From NCBI GenBank assembly GCA_004212735.1, contig SHBD01000014.1, positions 1 through 38,992 of the forward strand: DNA of 38,992 nt. The letters are read 5' to 3'. Made by a program: the position numbers and the translations under genes. Shown here piece by piece: positions 17,026 to 25,565 of this stretch (positions are counted from its first letter, which is position 1; each line of letters starts with the position of its first letter). Below the pieces are notes generated by a model. That model was not told the origin of the DNA and ran no database searches. It saw nothing but the letters and a program-made list of their open reading frames with translations. The DNA is from SAR116 cluster bacterium (lineage in GTDB: Bacteria; Pseudomonadota; Alphaproteobacteria; Puniceispirillales; Puniceispirillaceae).

Positions 17026-18351
17026 ATGATCGAAGAATTTTTTAAGAGAAGCACGCCCTTTTCCTATGTTGGCGCTGATAGCGCGGCAAATGCCGGTTTC
17101 CGCCACTATAATCCCGATGAGACTCTGCTTGGCAAGCGCATGGAGGACCACCTCAGATTTGCAGTCTGTTACTGGCATAATTTTGTGTGGCCAGGCAATG
17201 ATCCCTTTGGTGGCGCAACCTTCGAGCGGCCGTGGTTTCCCGAAAATTGGTCCGGCACCCCGATGGATGCCGCAAAGCACAAGGCCGATATAGCCTTTGA
17301 AATGTTTCGTCTGCTTGGTGTGCCCTACTTTTGCTTTCACGATGCGGACATGCGCCCTGAGGGAGAGAATTTTGCCGAAAACACGGCAAATCTTCAGCAG
17401 ATGACCGATTACTTTGCTCAGAAAATGGAGCAAACTGGGACAAAGTTGCTGTGGGGAACAGCAAACCTATTTTCTCACCGCCGTTACATGGCAGGTGCCT
17501 CAACCAATCCTGACCCCGATATCTTTGCCTTTGCGGCCGCCACCGTTAAGACATGCCTTGACGCAACGCAAAAGCTTGGTGGAGCAAACTATGTGTTGTG
17601 GGGCGGTCGTGAAGGGTATGAAACCCTGCTGAACACAGCAATCGACCATGAGTTGGACCAGATGGGCCGATTTATGACAATGGTCGTGGATTACAAATAC
17701 AAGATTGGCTTTAACGGAACAATCCTGATTGAGCCAAAACCGCAAGAACCAACAAAGCACCAATATGATTTTGATGTCAGCACGGTCTATGGCTTCTTGA
17801 AGCGCTATGGCTTGGAAGAGGAAATCAAGGTCAATATAGAGCAGGGCCACGCCATTCTTGCCGGTCATTCTTTCGAGCATGAGCTGGCCGTTGCCAATGC
17901 GCTTGGCATTTTCGGATCGATTGACATGAACCGCAATGATTACCAGTCTGGTTGGGACACGGATCAATTCCCCAACAATGCGCCGGAAGTTGCGCTGGCC
18001 TATTATCACATCCTAGCTGGTGGTGGCTTCGTCACGGGAGGTACGAATTTTGATGCAAAGCTCAGGCGCCAATCTATTGATCCGAATGATCTGCTGCTGG
18101 CGCATGTTGGAGCGATGGACATTTGTGCCAGAGGCGTCAAGGCAGCAGCAGCGATGCTGGAGGATGGCAGCTTACAGGAAAATCTGATTTCCCGTTATGC
18201 AGGATGGGAAGGCGAGCTTGGCGGCGCCATCATGGATGGTGAGCATGATCTCGAAAGCCTTGCTGTCAAGGTGATTGATGAGCAGATCAACCCACAACCC
18301 GTCTCAGGCAAACAGGAAATTCTGGAAAACATCGTAAACCGTTTTATTTAA
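17026..18351 (+). CDS. xylA: Xylose isomerase XylA
   Basis: A 441-residue class II xylose isomerase, interconverting D-xylose and D-xylulose with two divalent metals. Catalytic His105 and Asp108 are in [12 protein letters not shown], metal ligands Glu236 and Lys238 in [18 protein letters not shown], and further ligands in [15 protein letters not shown] and the [17 protein letters not shown] block. The length and N-terminal [12 protein letters not shown] fit class II enzymes. GCGGGAA precedes the ATG. It faces the small membrane protein at 18412-18810 convergently. Confidence 0.96.
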   Translation: MIEEFFKRSTPFSYVGADSAANAGFRHYNPDETLLGKRMEDHLRFAVCYWHNFVWPGNDPFGGATFERPWFPENWSGTPMDAAKHKADIAFEMFRLLGVPYFCFHDADMRPEGENFAENTANLQQMTDYFAQKMEQTGTKLLWGTANLFSHRRYMAGASTNPDPDIFAFAAATVKTCLDATQKLGGANYVLWGGREGYETLLNTAIDHELDQMGRFMTMVVDYKYKIGFNGTILIEPKPQEPTKHQYDFDVSTVYGFLKRYGLEEEIKVNIEQGHAILAGHSFEHELAVANALGIFGSIDMNRNDYQSGWDTDQFPNNAPEVALAYYHILAGGGFVTGGTNFDAKLRRQSIDPNDLLLAHVGAMDICARGVKAAAAMLEDGSLQENLISRYAGWEGELGGAIMDGEHDLESLAVKVIDEQINPQPVSGKQEILENIVNRFI

Positions 18352-18411
18352 TCAACAATCCGCAACGGGCAAAGGTCAGACATCAAAGGGCAACCAGTCC
18401 CTCCCCTGAAC

Positions 18412-18810
18412 CTATTTGTTGAATGTTTCCCGCATAGAACCAAAGATGCCTTCCAGACGGGGTGACAGCGAACAATCAGCTGTCATTTTCATTTCAGGCA
18501 TAATCGCCTGAGGGATGCCATCATAGGCGACGTCGGGATAAAGCGAGCTTGTCGCGAGCTGCAGCAATGTCCCCTCGGGTAACTTGATCGTTGCTTTCTT
18601 GTTGTAGAACGGTGCAGTTCTCCCAAGTTCCGGCGCAGAGACGACAAAGACCTGATCCAGAAGCTCGCATTGATTGTCCAGCATGATGGTTGCATTAACC
18701 ATCGGTTTGGGCTTCGGCTTTAAAATGCCGCTTTGCACAATCCACCAGCCGCCTACTCCAATAACAATAAAGCTGGTGGCCAATATCAAAACAAAAATGA
18801 AATCTTTCAT
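18412..18810 (-). CDS. Small membrane-anchored hypothetical protein
   Basis: A 132-residue protein I do not recognise. Residues about 4-27 form one strongly hydrophobic helix (FIFVLILATSFIVIGVGG), followed by KPKPKP and a periplasmic-looking domain of about 95 residues with two cysteines (CELLDQ and DCSLS) that could form a disulfide. A GGCGGTGAG site precedes the ATG at 18810. Codon use resembles its neighbours and the reading frame is uninterrupted, so I think it is a real gene. It is a lone gene, convergent with xylA and about 150 bases downstream of the end of the long operon. Function unknown. Confidence 0.7.
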   Translation of the reverse strand: MKDFIFVLILATSFIVIGVGGWWIVQSGILKPKPKPMVNATIMLDNQCELLDQVFVVSAPELGRTAPFYNKKATIKLPEGTLLQLATSSLYPDVAYDGIPQAIMPEMKMTADCSLSPRLEGIFGSMRETFNK

Positions 18811-18920
18811 CTCACCGCCGGGTCATTGAGTTGATGCAGAACGAAGATATGCATCTTTCGTACCGTTCCAAGCATCAAGCGATAAAACACACCTGCATTA
18901 GCCAGAAAATATCACATGAT

Positions 18921-18943
18921 TAACGCGTTTGAAGGGCGCGTTA
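18921..18943. terminator. Stem-loop after the long catabolic operon
   Basis: A perfect 7-bp inverted repeat, TAACGCG (18921-18927) and CGCGTTA (18937-18943), with a 9-base loop. It lies 15 bases beyond the stop of the Hyi-like gene on the minus strand, the last gene of the long operon. There is no clear T-tract after it, so it may be a weak terminator or an operator for the 18412-18810 gene. Confidence 0.35.
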
Positions 18944-18958
18944 TTGTCAACCTCGACA

Positions 18959-19720
18959 TTAGGATTTTGCCAACCAGTCAAGCGAGGCATCTGTCGGTCC
19001 GACAGGTTTGTATTCAGCACCAAGCGGCTTGATCCAGCCTACATCATCAAGCATTGCAAAAAATGAGCTCAGATCAATCTCCCCACCATCCGGTGGTCCA
19101 CGGTCAGGGATCGAGGCAAATTGAACATGCCCAATCAAGTGCCTGAGATCATGAAAGCGGTTGGCAATGTCACCTTCTGTTAGTCCGACATGATAGCAAT
19201 CGAACATCAACTTTAGATTGGAGGCGGCAATATCAGTGATTATCTCTGCCGCCTGCGTGGTATCGGTCAGAAAATAACCGGGGACATCGTGGCGATTGAG
19301 AGGCTCAATCAAAATATCTATGTTGTGGTTAACTGCCATCATGCAGGCATATTTGAGGTTGTCCATAAAGACATCATGCGCGTTCTCCGCATCAGTGATC
19401 CCTGCCATCACGTGAACCGACTGCACCCCAATTTCGGCACCATAGGCAATCGCCTGATCAATGGCCGCCAGGGCGTCCACACGGCGTTCTGGCAAGGCTG
19501 TCAGGCCAAATTCTGGCTTTGACAGATCACCAGCATATGTATTCAAGCCCAGCATTTGCAGGCCTGTTTCATCCAGCGCCCTGGCAACCGATCTGGCTGG
19601 CACGTCATAGGGCCAGTGGCATTCAACTGCATCAAATCCAGCCGCCTTTGCCGCATGGATGGCCTCAATCAGAGGCAGATCAGCCCAGAGAAAACCAAGA
19701 TTGGCGGAAAATCTGGCCAA
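18959..19720 (-). CDS. Hydroxypyruvate isomerase-like TIM-barrel enzyme
   Basis: A 253-residue AP-endonuclease-2-like isomerase/epimerase most like Hyi (hydroxypyruvate to tartronate semialdehyde). MARFSANLGFLWADLP, GFDAVECHWPYDVP, ILIEPLNRHDVPGYFL, KLMFDCYHVGLTEGD and LIGHVQFASIPDRGPPD follow the Hyi pattern including metal-site Glu, Asp, His and Gln residues. The start codon is TTG, preceded by GAGG 10 bases upstream; no nearby ATG fits. It lies 4 bases after the RraA-like gene, so the two are co-translated. Related TIM barrels include tagatose/fructose epimerases and 2-oxo-tetronate isomerase (OtnI); that last role would also fit next to an aldolase. Confidence 0.85.
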   Translation of the reverse strand: MARFSANLGFLWADLPLIEAIHAAKAAGFDAVECHWPYDVPARSVARALDETGLQMLGLNTYAGDLSKPEFGLTALPERRVDALAAIDQAIAYGAEIGVQSVHVMAGITDAENAHDVFMDNLKYACMMAVNHNIDILIEPLNRHDVPGYFLTDTTQAAEIITDIAASNLKLMFDCYHVGLTEGDIANRFHDLRHLIGHVQFASIPDRGPPDGGEIDLSSFFAMLDDVGWIKPLGAEYKPVGPTDASLDWLAKS

Positions 19721-19724
19721 GCTG

Positions 19725-20435
19725 TTAAGTCCTCGCTGCCTCGAATTCTGCCCAGGCTTTTTCCAACGTGTTAATATCGAACCCAGGTTCGCGCGCCGGG
19801 CCGAGAATGATCGACTCGCTATCTATCACAGACCGGATTGCCGGGGCGAGTTCCGGAATGACTTCGGCAGGAATGACGAGGGCACCATGGCGATCCGCAT
19901 GGATCAACTCATCCTGGGCGACCCGCATTCCCTTGATAGTGACGGGAGTGCCAATTTCAACAACATGAACAAATCCGTGGCTTGGTCCGATCGAGCCGGC
20001 CAATACCGGAAATCCATCATCCATAACGTCCAGGTCACGCATTACTCCATTCGTCACCGCACCAGCAAGACCCAGCCCGCGGTGAACAGCGACATGCACC
20101 TCGCCCCACCAGCCGGCGATGCAGTTCGGATAATCAACGTCTTCGATAACCGCAGCCGACGGTGATGCACCGCCAGCCATCGCCCGAAAGTAATCCATCC
20201 GACGCGACCGGATTACATCGGCCTCTTCATTTGCTGGAGCCAACCCGGAAATTTTTGCTGTACGGGCAAAACCCACGATAGCCGGATCACCCGGCTTGCA
20301 ATGCTGCATTGTGCCGCGAGTGAAGCGGTTGAAGCCGCGTTTACCCTGCGCCACCTCAATGGCATTGCACACTGTTGGTGTGTCCATTCTGCGCAACAGG
20401 TCCAGAAGATCATCCGGAATTAAGTCATCAGCCAT
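19725..20435 (-). CDS. RraA-family aldolase / regulator-like protein
   Basis: A 236-residue member of the RraA/HMG-aldolase family (PF03737). Some members cleave 4-hydroxy-4-methyl-2-oxoglutarate or 4-carboxy-4-hydroxy-2-oxoadipate, or decarboxylate oxaloacetate; others bind RNase E. The catalytic-type core is present: GWWGEVHVAVHRGLGLAG then VTNGVMRDLD, where the second Arg-Asp pair binds Mg-pyruvate in aldolases, and DRHGALVIP near the end. The N-terminal DTPTVCNAIE is typical. A GGCGGTGA site precedes the ATG. In this operon an aldolase or decarboxylase yielding a small keto acid for the Hyi-like enzyme is the most natural role. Confidence 0.82.
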   Translation of the reverse strand: MADDLIPDDLLDLLRRMDTPTVCNAIEVAQGKRGFNRFTRGTMQHCKPGDPAIVGFARTAKISGLAPANEEADVIRSRRMDYFRAMAGGASPSAAVIEDVDYPNCIAGWWGEVHVAVHRGLGLAGAVTNGVMRDLDVMDDGFPVLAGSIGPSHGFVHVVEIGTPVTIKGMRVAQDELIHADRHGALVIPAEVIPELAPAIRSVIDSESIILGPAREPGFDINTLEKAWAEFEAART

Positions 20436-20472
20436 TTTTCACCGCCTCGTTGATCAGTCTCAATAATTCCAG

Positions 20473-20536
20473 TGTCAAAAGGTGCTCCGCATTAGCAATC
20501 ACTGTCAAAGGCCTCCATTGACACGCCACCATTGAC
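20473..20536 (-). promoter_or_regulatory. Repeated motifs in the gap upstream of the RraA-like gene
   Basis: A 123-base gap inside an otherwise tightly packed operon. It carries TGTCAAAAGG (20473-20482) and TGTCAAAGG (20503-20511), which read as CCTTTTGACA and CCTTTGACA on the minus strand, plus two copies of GCC(T/A)CCATTGAC at 20511-20522 and 20525-20536 with a 14-base period. The TTGACA cores resemble -35 boxes. A secondary promoter or a regulator site for the last two genes is possible; no convincing -10 was found. Confidence 0.4.
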
Positions 20537-20558
20537 TCACCGTCAGAGGATCAATCAC

Positions 20559-21527
20559 CTAGCCAAGGTTCATTGTGGGACCGGCTGGATCATCAGTTTT
20601 CCAAACCCTGAACATGCTAACCTCACCGGTCATTGACGGTACAAGTGAATGAACAAGACCAGCCGGCATAAGACATGTGTCACCAGAATTCAGAATTGTT
20701 TCCCCTCCACTCCAACTCAGCTTCCAATGTCCGCGCGCGGGCATCAGAACCACAGGTTGATCAAAACTGACTGCGGTTTCGTCAAGAGAGCCCCGGGTGA
20801 CAAAATCAAGCTCGAATCCCGGCCGGTCACGCAGCATCGCATCTGGCCCGATTACCTTTGCCGGTTGGTGGTCGGCCAACGCCATCAGATCCCAATATCG
20901 TGCTACATAATGTGGCACCACTTCACCGGTCGACGGCTCGCCAAAAAACTCCATTTCCTTCGCGGTCAATGGTGGCATTGGGAGGACACCCTCGGGCAAA
21001 GCCTCACCTTTTTTACTGTCATACAGTCGACCATTCTGGCCCAGAACGAGACCGTGTTCAGCAGCATCAGTTATCACCTGCGGTGCCCAGATCACACCGC
21101 CTCCAGCATCATCTCCACCGAGAATGGCCATGATCAGACCATAGTCGGTGCCAATATTCTCAAAGCCCCGGAAGATGCCGGTAGGGATATTGAAAATATC
21201 TCCCTCCTCCAGCACAACCTCGCCAGCATTACCATCGCGCCCCCAGAAGAACCGCCACCTTCCCGATTGCACAAAAAAGACTTCAGCCGTCCGATGCGAA
21301 TGCAGGCTATTATGGCACTTGGGCGGTTGCCCGGCAGCGCCAATATTAAACCCAATCGCCTCGTTAATGTGAACGTGCTGATCCACACTTTCAGACACGC
21401 CTCCACCAATTATGGTAAAATTTTCCTTCTGATTACTGCCCGGTGTGTGCGCATCAATAAAGGCTGTCCGGCAAGGCATCAATGCACCACGGCGGACAAT
21501 ATTCTGTTCCATTTCCTCTAGGAGCAT
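20559..21527 (-). CDS. Bicupin protein (two cupin domains)
   Basis: A 322-residue protein with two cupin-like halves. The first holds SLHSHRTAEVFFVQSGRW with GDIFNIPTGIFRGFEN, the standard cupin motif 1 (HxH...E) and motif 2 shape. The second half has LMPARGHWKLSWSGG and DTCLMPAGLVHSLVP, with fewer metal ligands, so only the first site is likely to bind metal. The architecture recalls gentisate dioxygenase or quercetinase-type bicupins but neither is identified. The start at 21527 has AGAGG at good spacing; an in-frame ATG at 21557 is an alternative. It follows the MetE-like gene in the long operon. Isomerase, lyase or oxygenase are all possible. Confidence 0.75.
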   Translation of the reverse strand: MLLEEMEQNIVRRGALMPCRTAFIDAHTPGSNQKENFTIIGGGVSESVDQHVHINEAIGFNIGAAGQPPKCHNSLHSHRTAEVFFVQSGRWRFFWGRDGNAGEVVLEEGDIFNIPTGIFRGFENIGTDYGLIMAILGGDDAGGGVIWAPQVITDAAEHGLVLGQNGRLYDSKKGEALPEGVLPMPPLTAKEMEFFGEPSTGEVVPHYVARYWDLMALADHQPAKVIGPDAMLRDRPGFELDFVTRGSLDETAVSFDQPVVLMPARGHWKLSWSGGETILNSGDTCLMPAGLVHSLVPSMTGEVSMFRVWKTDDPAGPTMNLG

Positions 21528-21582
21528 CACCCTTGCCTCTTTCCTCGTACCATCCATTCAATCCATACCTGCCGATGTCTCA

Positions 21583-22722
21583 TCACACACCAAGGCGGCT
21601 TGACGTCAGCTTTGCACCCTCAACCAGCGATGCCAGCTTGGCATAGGCAATATCCGGATCCACTGCGCCAAATCCAGCAAAGGTGCCGAACCCACAATCT
21701 GAACCGGCAATCACCCGATCAGCACCAACGATGTTCACAAACCGCTCTAGCCGTTGGGCAACCAATTCGGGATGTTCGACAAAATTCGTCGTGGTATCAA
21801 CAACTCCCGGAACCAAAATTTTATCGTCGGGTATCTCTGCGCTGCGATCACGAAAGACGGTCCACTCATGGGCATGACGCGGATTTGATGTCTCAAAAAG
21901 GACAAAACGCGCCTGTGTCTGCATCAATGTTGAAAACACTTTGTCCATGTCGATATCGCATACATGTGGACCTTCATAATTGCCCCAACAGATATGCACC
22001 CGCACATGAGCCGGATCAATGTCGCGCAGCGCGTGATTGAGCGCCTCGACATGCAAAGTGGCGATCTTCACAAATTCCTCATCAGAGAGATCGGCAAAAA
22101 GCATATGCCGGGAGAGTGCCAGATCAGGACAATCAAGTTGAAGGTCAATGCCTGCGGCCACAATGGTCTCATATTCTGTCTTCATCACATCGGCGAGTGC
22201 TGCCAGATAGGCCTCTCTCGTCTTGTAATGCTGATTTTGCAGGAACAGTGAAATCACCCCGGGAGAGGCGGCATTCATAAAGGCACGCTTCGCCCCGTTT
22301 TTTGCCATACCAGCCTGCAGATTGGCAATATCTGCCTTTAACTCACCTTGCCCCTTCGAGGTGACTTCACCGGTACACATCGGCCGGGCATATTGCGGCG
22401 TGCCGCCGTCATCAGCAAGGCGTTGCAGAAAACCGGGAAATAACTTCAAATCCCCCGGCGCATTGCGAGGGCTGTCACCCGAAAATCCATTGTACCGGTC
22501 CTTGACGTAAGTCGCATAGGAAATTTTCGAGGTTTCACCATCTGAGACAATATCAATGCCGGCATCAACCTGCCGACGGACGGTTTGGTCACAGGCCTTT
22601 GTCATACAGGCATCAAACTCCGCCTGAGAATAAGGTGTATCATGCTCCCGGGCGAAGATGAAATCCACCACGTCCTGTGTGCGCGGCAATGAGCCAACAT
22701 GGGTTGTCAGTATCTTTGTCAT
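21583..22722 (-). CDS. Cobalamin-independent methionine synthase (MetE C-terminal domain) family protein
   Basis: A 379-residue protein matching only the catalytic C-terminal barrel of MetE. TKILTTHVGSLPRT at the start is typical of the short stand-alone family. The zinc ligands are conserved: H243-x-C245 (VHICWGN), E277 (LFETSNP) and C343 (GSDCGFG). Such short homologues include core methionine synthases, zinc-dependent methyltransferases and epoxyalkane:CoM transferase, all of which activate a thiol. The ATG at 22722 is preferred because it fits the family N-terminus and has GAAAGGGA upstream; a GTG at 22791 overlaps the previous stop by one base and would add 23 residues. In a catabolic operon a thiol-dependent methyl or alkyl transfer from the substrate is plausible. 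Confidence 0.83.
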   Translation of the reverse strand: MTKILTTHVGSLPRTQDVVDFIFAREHDTPYSQAEFDACMTKACDQTVRRQVDAGIDIVSDGETSKISYATYVKDRYNGFSGDSPRNAPGDLKLFPGFLQRLADDGGTPQYARPMCTGEVTSKGQGELKADIANLQAGMAKNGAKRAFMNAASPGVISLFLQNQHYKTREAYLAALADVMKTEYETIVAAGIDLQLDCPDLALSRHMLFADLSDEEFVKIATLHVEALNHALRDIDPAHVRVHICWGNYEGPHVCDIDMDKVFSTLMQTQARFVLFETSNPRHAHEWTVFRDRSAEIPDDKILVPGVVDTTTNFVEHPELVAQRLERFVNIVGADRVIAGSDCGFGTFAGFGAVDPDIAYAKLASLVEGAKLTSSRLGV

Positions 22723-22790
22723 CAAAGCGTCCCTTTCTTCCACAATCGATCCAAATGAGCGGCCTGTCTCAAGCTCCGAACCATCAGCCA

Positions 22791-23774
22791 CTAGTCTGTC
22801 TGCATCAGAATTTGCTTCCAGATCGCGACCTCATCGTAAAGCGTGAACTCACGCCTGATCAGGGGATGTCCATCGACAAGAGCACCAAATTCGACATGTG
22901 ATATGCCCATGATATAGATCTCGGCGCCAGTCGGCCGGCCAAAACTGCCCCACCCCTCATGTTTGCCATGCAGGCTCCAGCGGATAGCTGCACGCGGTGG
23001 CATCATCGGGTCTTCCCGGCCAATCTGATGGTCGATGGAAAATTGTGCCGATGGAAAGGCTGAGCGCAAACCAATCCAGAATTTGTCCACCTCGTTCCAT
23101 CCTCTGGCATAGGTCTGACCCGGATATTCGCCATGGATAGCGCGATCGTATTGTTCTGGGATCACCGCAAGGTCGGCACTCATGATCCGGTTCAGACAAT
23201 CAGCATAGCGGACACCCCACTCATTTTCATTACCGCGGCCCATATACGGGCCCTCTTCATAATTCGCCGATGACAGGGGCCGAGCACAGACCTCCGCACC
23301 GCCCTCATCGGCAATCAATTTGGCGGCCGCATCCCGCGCCGTCCAGCCAAGTTGCTTGGCAATGCCGCCATAATCACGAACGAGCCATTCATCAGTAATG
23401 GTGTTTTCAATCGCATAGCAATCGGCGATGGCACGAAAATGAACCTTTTTCCCGGTGGGTGCACCAAACATACTCTCGCCAAGATGTGTGCCGGTGCAAT
23501 AAAGCCTGTGCGAACTTAACATGCCCTGATCTTCGTTTCCTGACCAGATGACATCCTCTCCAAGGAGTTGGCGATCGGGAAACTCCACCAAAGTGCCCAT
23601 GGTGCTTGCAATGACACCTAGGTTGCCACGGGACGATCCCAGAGGCATTCGCAGATGCATGTCCTTGCCATAATATTCATGCAAGGTCGCGATGCCGCGA
23701 TCCTCCCAAATCTCTCTGGTAATCCCGAGAATATAGTCGGGAAAATCCTTAAATCTGGGATCAAAACCTTTCAT
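22791..23774 (-). CDS. NTF2/SnoaL-like protein A (tandem domains)
   Basis: A 327-residue protein with two NTF2-like (SnoaL/ester-cyclase-like) halves. First half: FKDFPDYILGITREIWEDRG, then APTGKKVHFRAIADCYAIEN. Second half: RIMSADLAVIPEQYDRAIHG and RPTGAEIYIMGISHVEF. This fold includes polyketide cyclases, ketosteroid isomerase, scytalone dehydratase and limonene epoxide hydrolase, so isomerisation, dehydration or ring opening are candidate reactions. It is the most divergent of the four NTF2-like proteins here. AAGGA precedes the ATG, one base after the LacI stop. Specific function unknown. Confidence 0.8.
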   Translation of the reverse strand: MKGFDPRFKDFPDYILGITREIWEDRGIATLHEYYGKDMHLRMPLGSSRGNLGVIASTMGTLVEFPDRQLLGEDVIWSGNEDQGMLSSHRLYCTGTHLGESMFGAPTGKKVHFRAIADCYAIENTITDEWLVRDYGGIAKQLGWTARDAAAKLIADEGGAEVCARPLSSANYEEGPYMGRGNENEWGVRYADCLNRIMSADLAVIPEQYDRAIHGEYPGQTYARGWNEVDKFWIGLRSAFPSAQFSIDHQIGREDPMMPPRAAIRWSLHGKHEGWGSFGRPTGAEIYIMGISHVEFGALVDGHPLIRREFTLYDEVAIWKQILMQTD

Positions 23775-23775
23775 A

Positions 23776-24798
23776 CTATTTTCCTTTCGCTGTCAACGCT
23801 GAACCACGGAGAACCAGTGGTCCATCAATTCTTACCTGACAGGGTGCGGCGCCCTCGTTTTCAATTTCGCTGAGCAATATATCGACTGTCGCCCTGATCA
23901 TTTGGTTCGTGCGCTGACGCACCGTGGTCAAATCATATGATGGCCAAGCAGCAGCCGGCACATCGTCATAGCCCACAATAGACACATCATCTGGTATGTT
24001 GAGCCCAAGTTCAGCCCGCAAGGTGTCCATTACCGCAAAGGCCATGTGGTCATTGGCGACAAACAACGCTTCGGGCCATGTGTCCCTGTCACCAGAAAAC
24101 ATCTGCCTTGTGGCATTGCGGGCTTGATCAAACTCGAAGTTACCTACACCACGCGCAAAAAGGGGCACGCCAGCGTCCTGCAAACCATCACGAAAGCCCG
24201 CTTCACGGTCTCGCTGGGTTGAAGCGCCTTCCCAACCCGCCATAAAGGCGATGCGTTCATGGCCGCCAGCAATCAGAAATTCCGCTACCTTACGCCCGCC
24301 GGCATAATTGTCTGATGTGACCGCGGAAATGGCCAGGTCATCCTGCGAGCGGTTGAACATTACCGTGGGGACACCGGCTATACGGCACCTGTTTGATAGA
24401 TCGGAAGACAGCGCCACTGACGCCGCAATGATGCCATCAACCTGATAATCAAGAATTTCATCGAGAACGTCATCGACATTTCCCACCGTGCGGGCCGCCA
24501 AAAAGACGAGGACATGATAGCCACGCTCCTGCAACTCGTTTGACAGCTTCTCAAGTGCCTCAGGATAAAACTGGTTTTGCAAGTAGGCCACAACAAGACC
24601 GATGATCCGACTCTTGCCAGATACCATGGCGCGCGCCAGAGAGTTCGGTCGATAGCCGAGCTCATTGGCTGCTTTGCGCACCTTCTCGACCGTTTGCCGT
24701 GATGCCGATGCACCCGGCGTGAAAACACGGCTCACCGCCGACTGGCTGACACCGGCACGGCGGGCAACGTCGATAGATGTTGCGTTCTCGCGGGACAT
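23776..24798 (-). CDS. LacI-family transcriptional regulator
   Basis: A 340-residue LacI/GalR-family repressor. The N-terminal helix-turn-helix reads TSIDVARRAGVSQSAVSRVF, followed by the hinge helix ELGYRPNSLARAMVSGKSR and a periplasmic-binding-like ligand domain (SIVGYDDVPAAAWPSYDLTT near the C-terminus). The ATG at 24798 overlaps the SDR stop by one base (TGATG); an ATG 5 codons upstream is less likely. It lies in the middle of the long catabolic operon, so it probably autoregulates the operon in response to the imported sugar or a metabolite. A palindrome with a central CG at 32956-32969, upstream of the first gene, is a candidate operator. Confidence 0.92.
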   Translation of the reverse strand: MSRENATSIDVARRAGVSQSAVSRVFTPGASASRQTVEKVRKAANELGYRPNSLARAMVSGKSRIIGLVVAYLQNQFYPEALEKLSNELQERGYHVLVFLAARTVGNVDDVLDEILDYQVDGIIAASVALSSDLSNRCRIAGVPTVMFNRSQDDLAISAVTSDNYAGGRKVAEFLIAGGHERIAFMAGWEGASTQRDREAGFRDGLQDAGVPLFARGVGNFEFDQARNATRQMFSGDRDTWPEALFVANDHMAFAVMDTLRAELGLNIPDDVSIVGYDDVPAAAWPSYDLTTVRQRTNQMIRATVDILLSEIENEGAAPCQVRIDGPLVLRGSALTAKGK

Positions 24799-25565
24799 CA
24801 GTCTGCTGTCCACCCCCCGTCAATCATCAGTGCACTGCCAGTCACAAGAGCCGAGGCATCAGACGCCAGAAACTGCACGGCACCCATGATGTCCTTAATT
24901 TCACCGACGCGCCCCAATTTTATCTTTTCCTCAATCCATTGCACCAGCTCGGGACGCGCAAAGGTTTGTTCAGTCAATGGAGTACGAATGAATGTCGGGC
25001 AAATGGTGTTGATCCTCACCCCATGCTTGCCAAATTCGACCGCCATTGCCTTGGTAAAGCCCTCAACAGCGTGTTTCGAGCCGCAATAGACAGCACGGTC
25101 GACGCCGCCAACCATGGCCATCTGACTTGAAATTGTGATGATTGACCCGGCACGGCCATCATCTATCATTATCCCTGCGGCAGCTTGCGCGGCAAAATAG
25201 GCACCGCGGAGATTGACATTCATCACCACATCAAAATCATCCGGCTTGGTTTCGAGTGCCGGTGAGTGCCGGGCGAGGCCTGCGCTGTTGACAAAAACAT
25301 CCAATGGCCGCAGCCGCGCAATCAGAGCGGCAGTGGCGTCAACATCCGTAACATCGCCTACAATTCCCTCAGCCGACAGCCCTTTTTCCTGCATGGCTGT
25401 AACAACCTCATCAATCTGATCAGAACGGCGCGCCATGATTACCACATGCGCTCCAGCCTCAGCCAACGCAACCGCACAACCAAGGCCAATTCCCGATGAA
25501 CCGCCGACGACCAGACTGCGACGCCCGGCAAGCGAGAAAGATGGGGTTTGGGGTAGTTTAGTCAT
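24798..25565 (-). CDS. Short-chain dehydrogenase/reductase (SDR), gluconate-dehydrogenase-like
   Basis: A 255-residue classical SDR. The cofactor motif is VGGSSGIGLG, followed by NSAGLARHSP, the catalytic Ser in ITISSQMA, Tyr/Lys in YCGSKHA, and INTICPTFIRTPLTE. The pattern is close to gluconate 5-dehydrogenase and 2-deoxygluconate dehydrogenase-like SDRs. It overlaps the upstream NTF2-like gene by 4 bases (ATGA) and the LacI gene by 1 base, so it is clearly part of the operon. It probably oxidises or reduces a hydroxyl of the imported compound; the exact substrate is unknown. Confidence 0.9.
   Translation of the reverse strand: MTKLPQTPSFSLAGRRSLVVGGSSGIGLGCAVALAEAGAHVVIMARRSDQIDEVVTAMQEKGLSAEGIVGDVTDVDATAALIARLRPLDVFVNSAGLARHSPALETKPDDFDVVMNVNLRGAYFAAQAAAGIMIDDGRAGSIITISSQMAMVGGVDRAVYCGSKHAVEGFTKAMAVEFGKHGVRINTICPTFIRTPLTEQTFARPELVQWIEEKIKLGRVGEIKDIMGAVQFLASDASALVTGSALMIDGGWTAD

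Noticed and set aside
20649-21521. A 290-codon plus-strand open frame opposite the bicupin gene
   Set aside because: It is antisense to the bicupin, composition looks non-coding, and no domain is visible.
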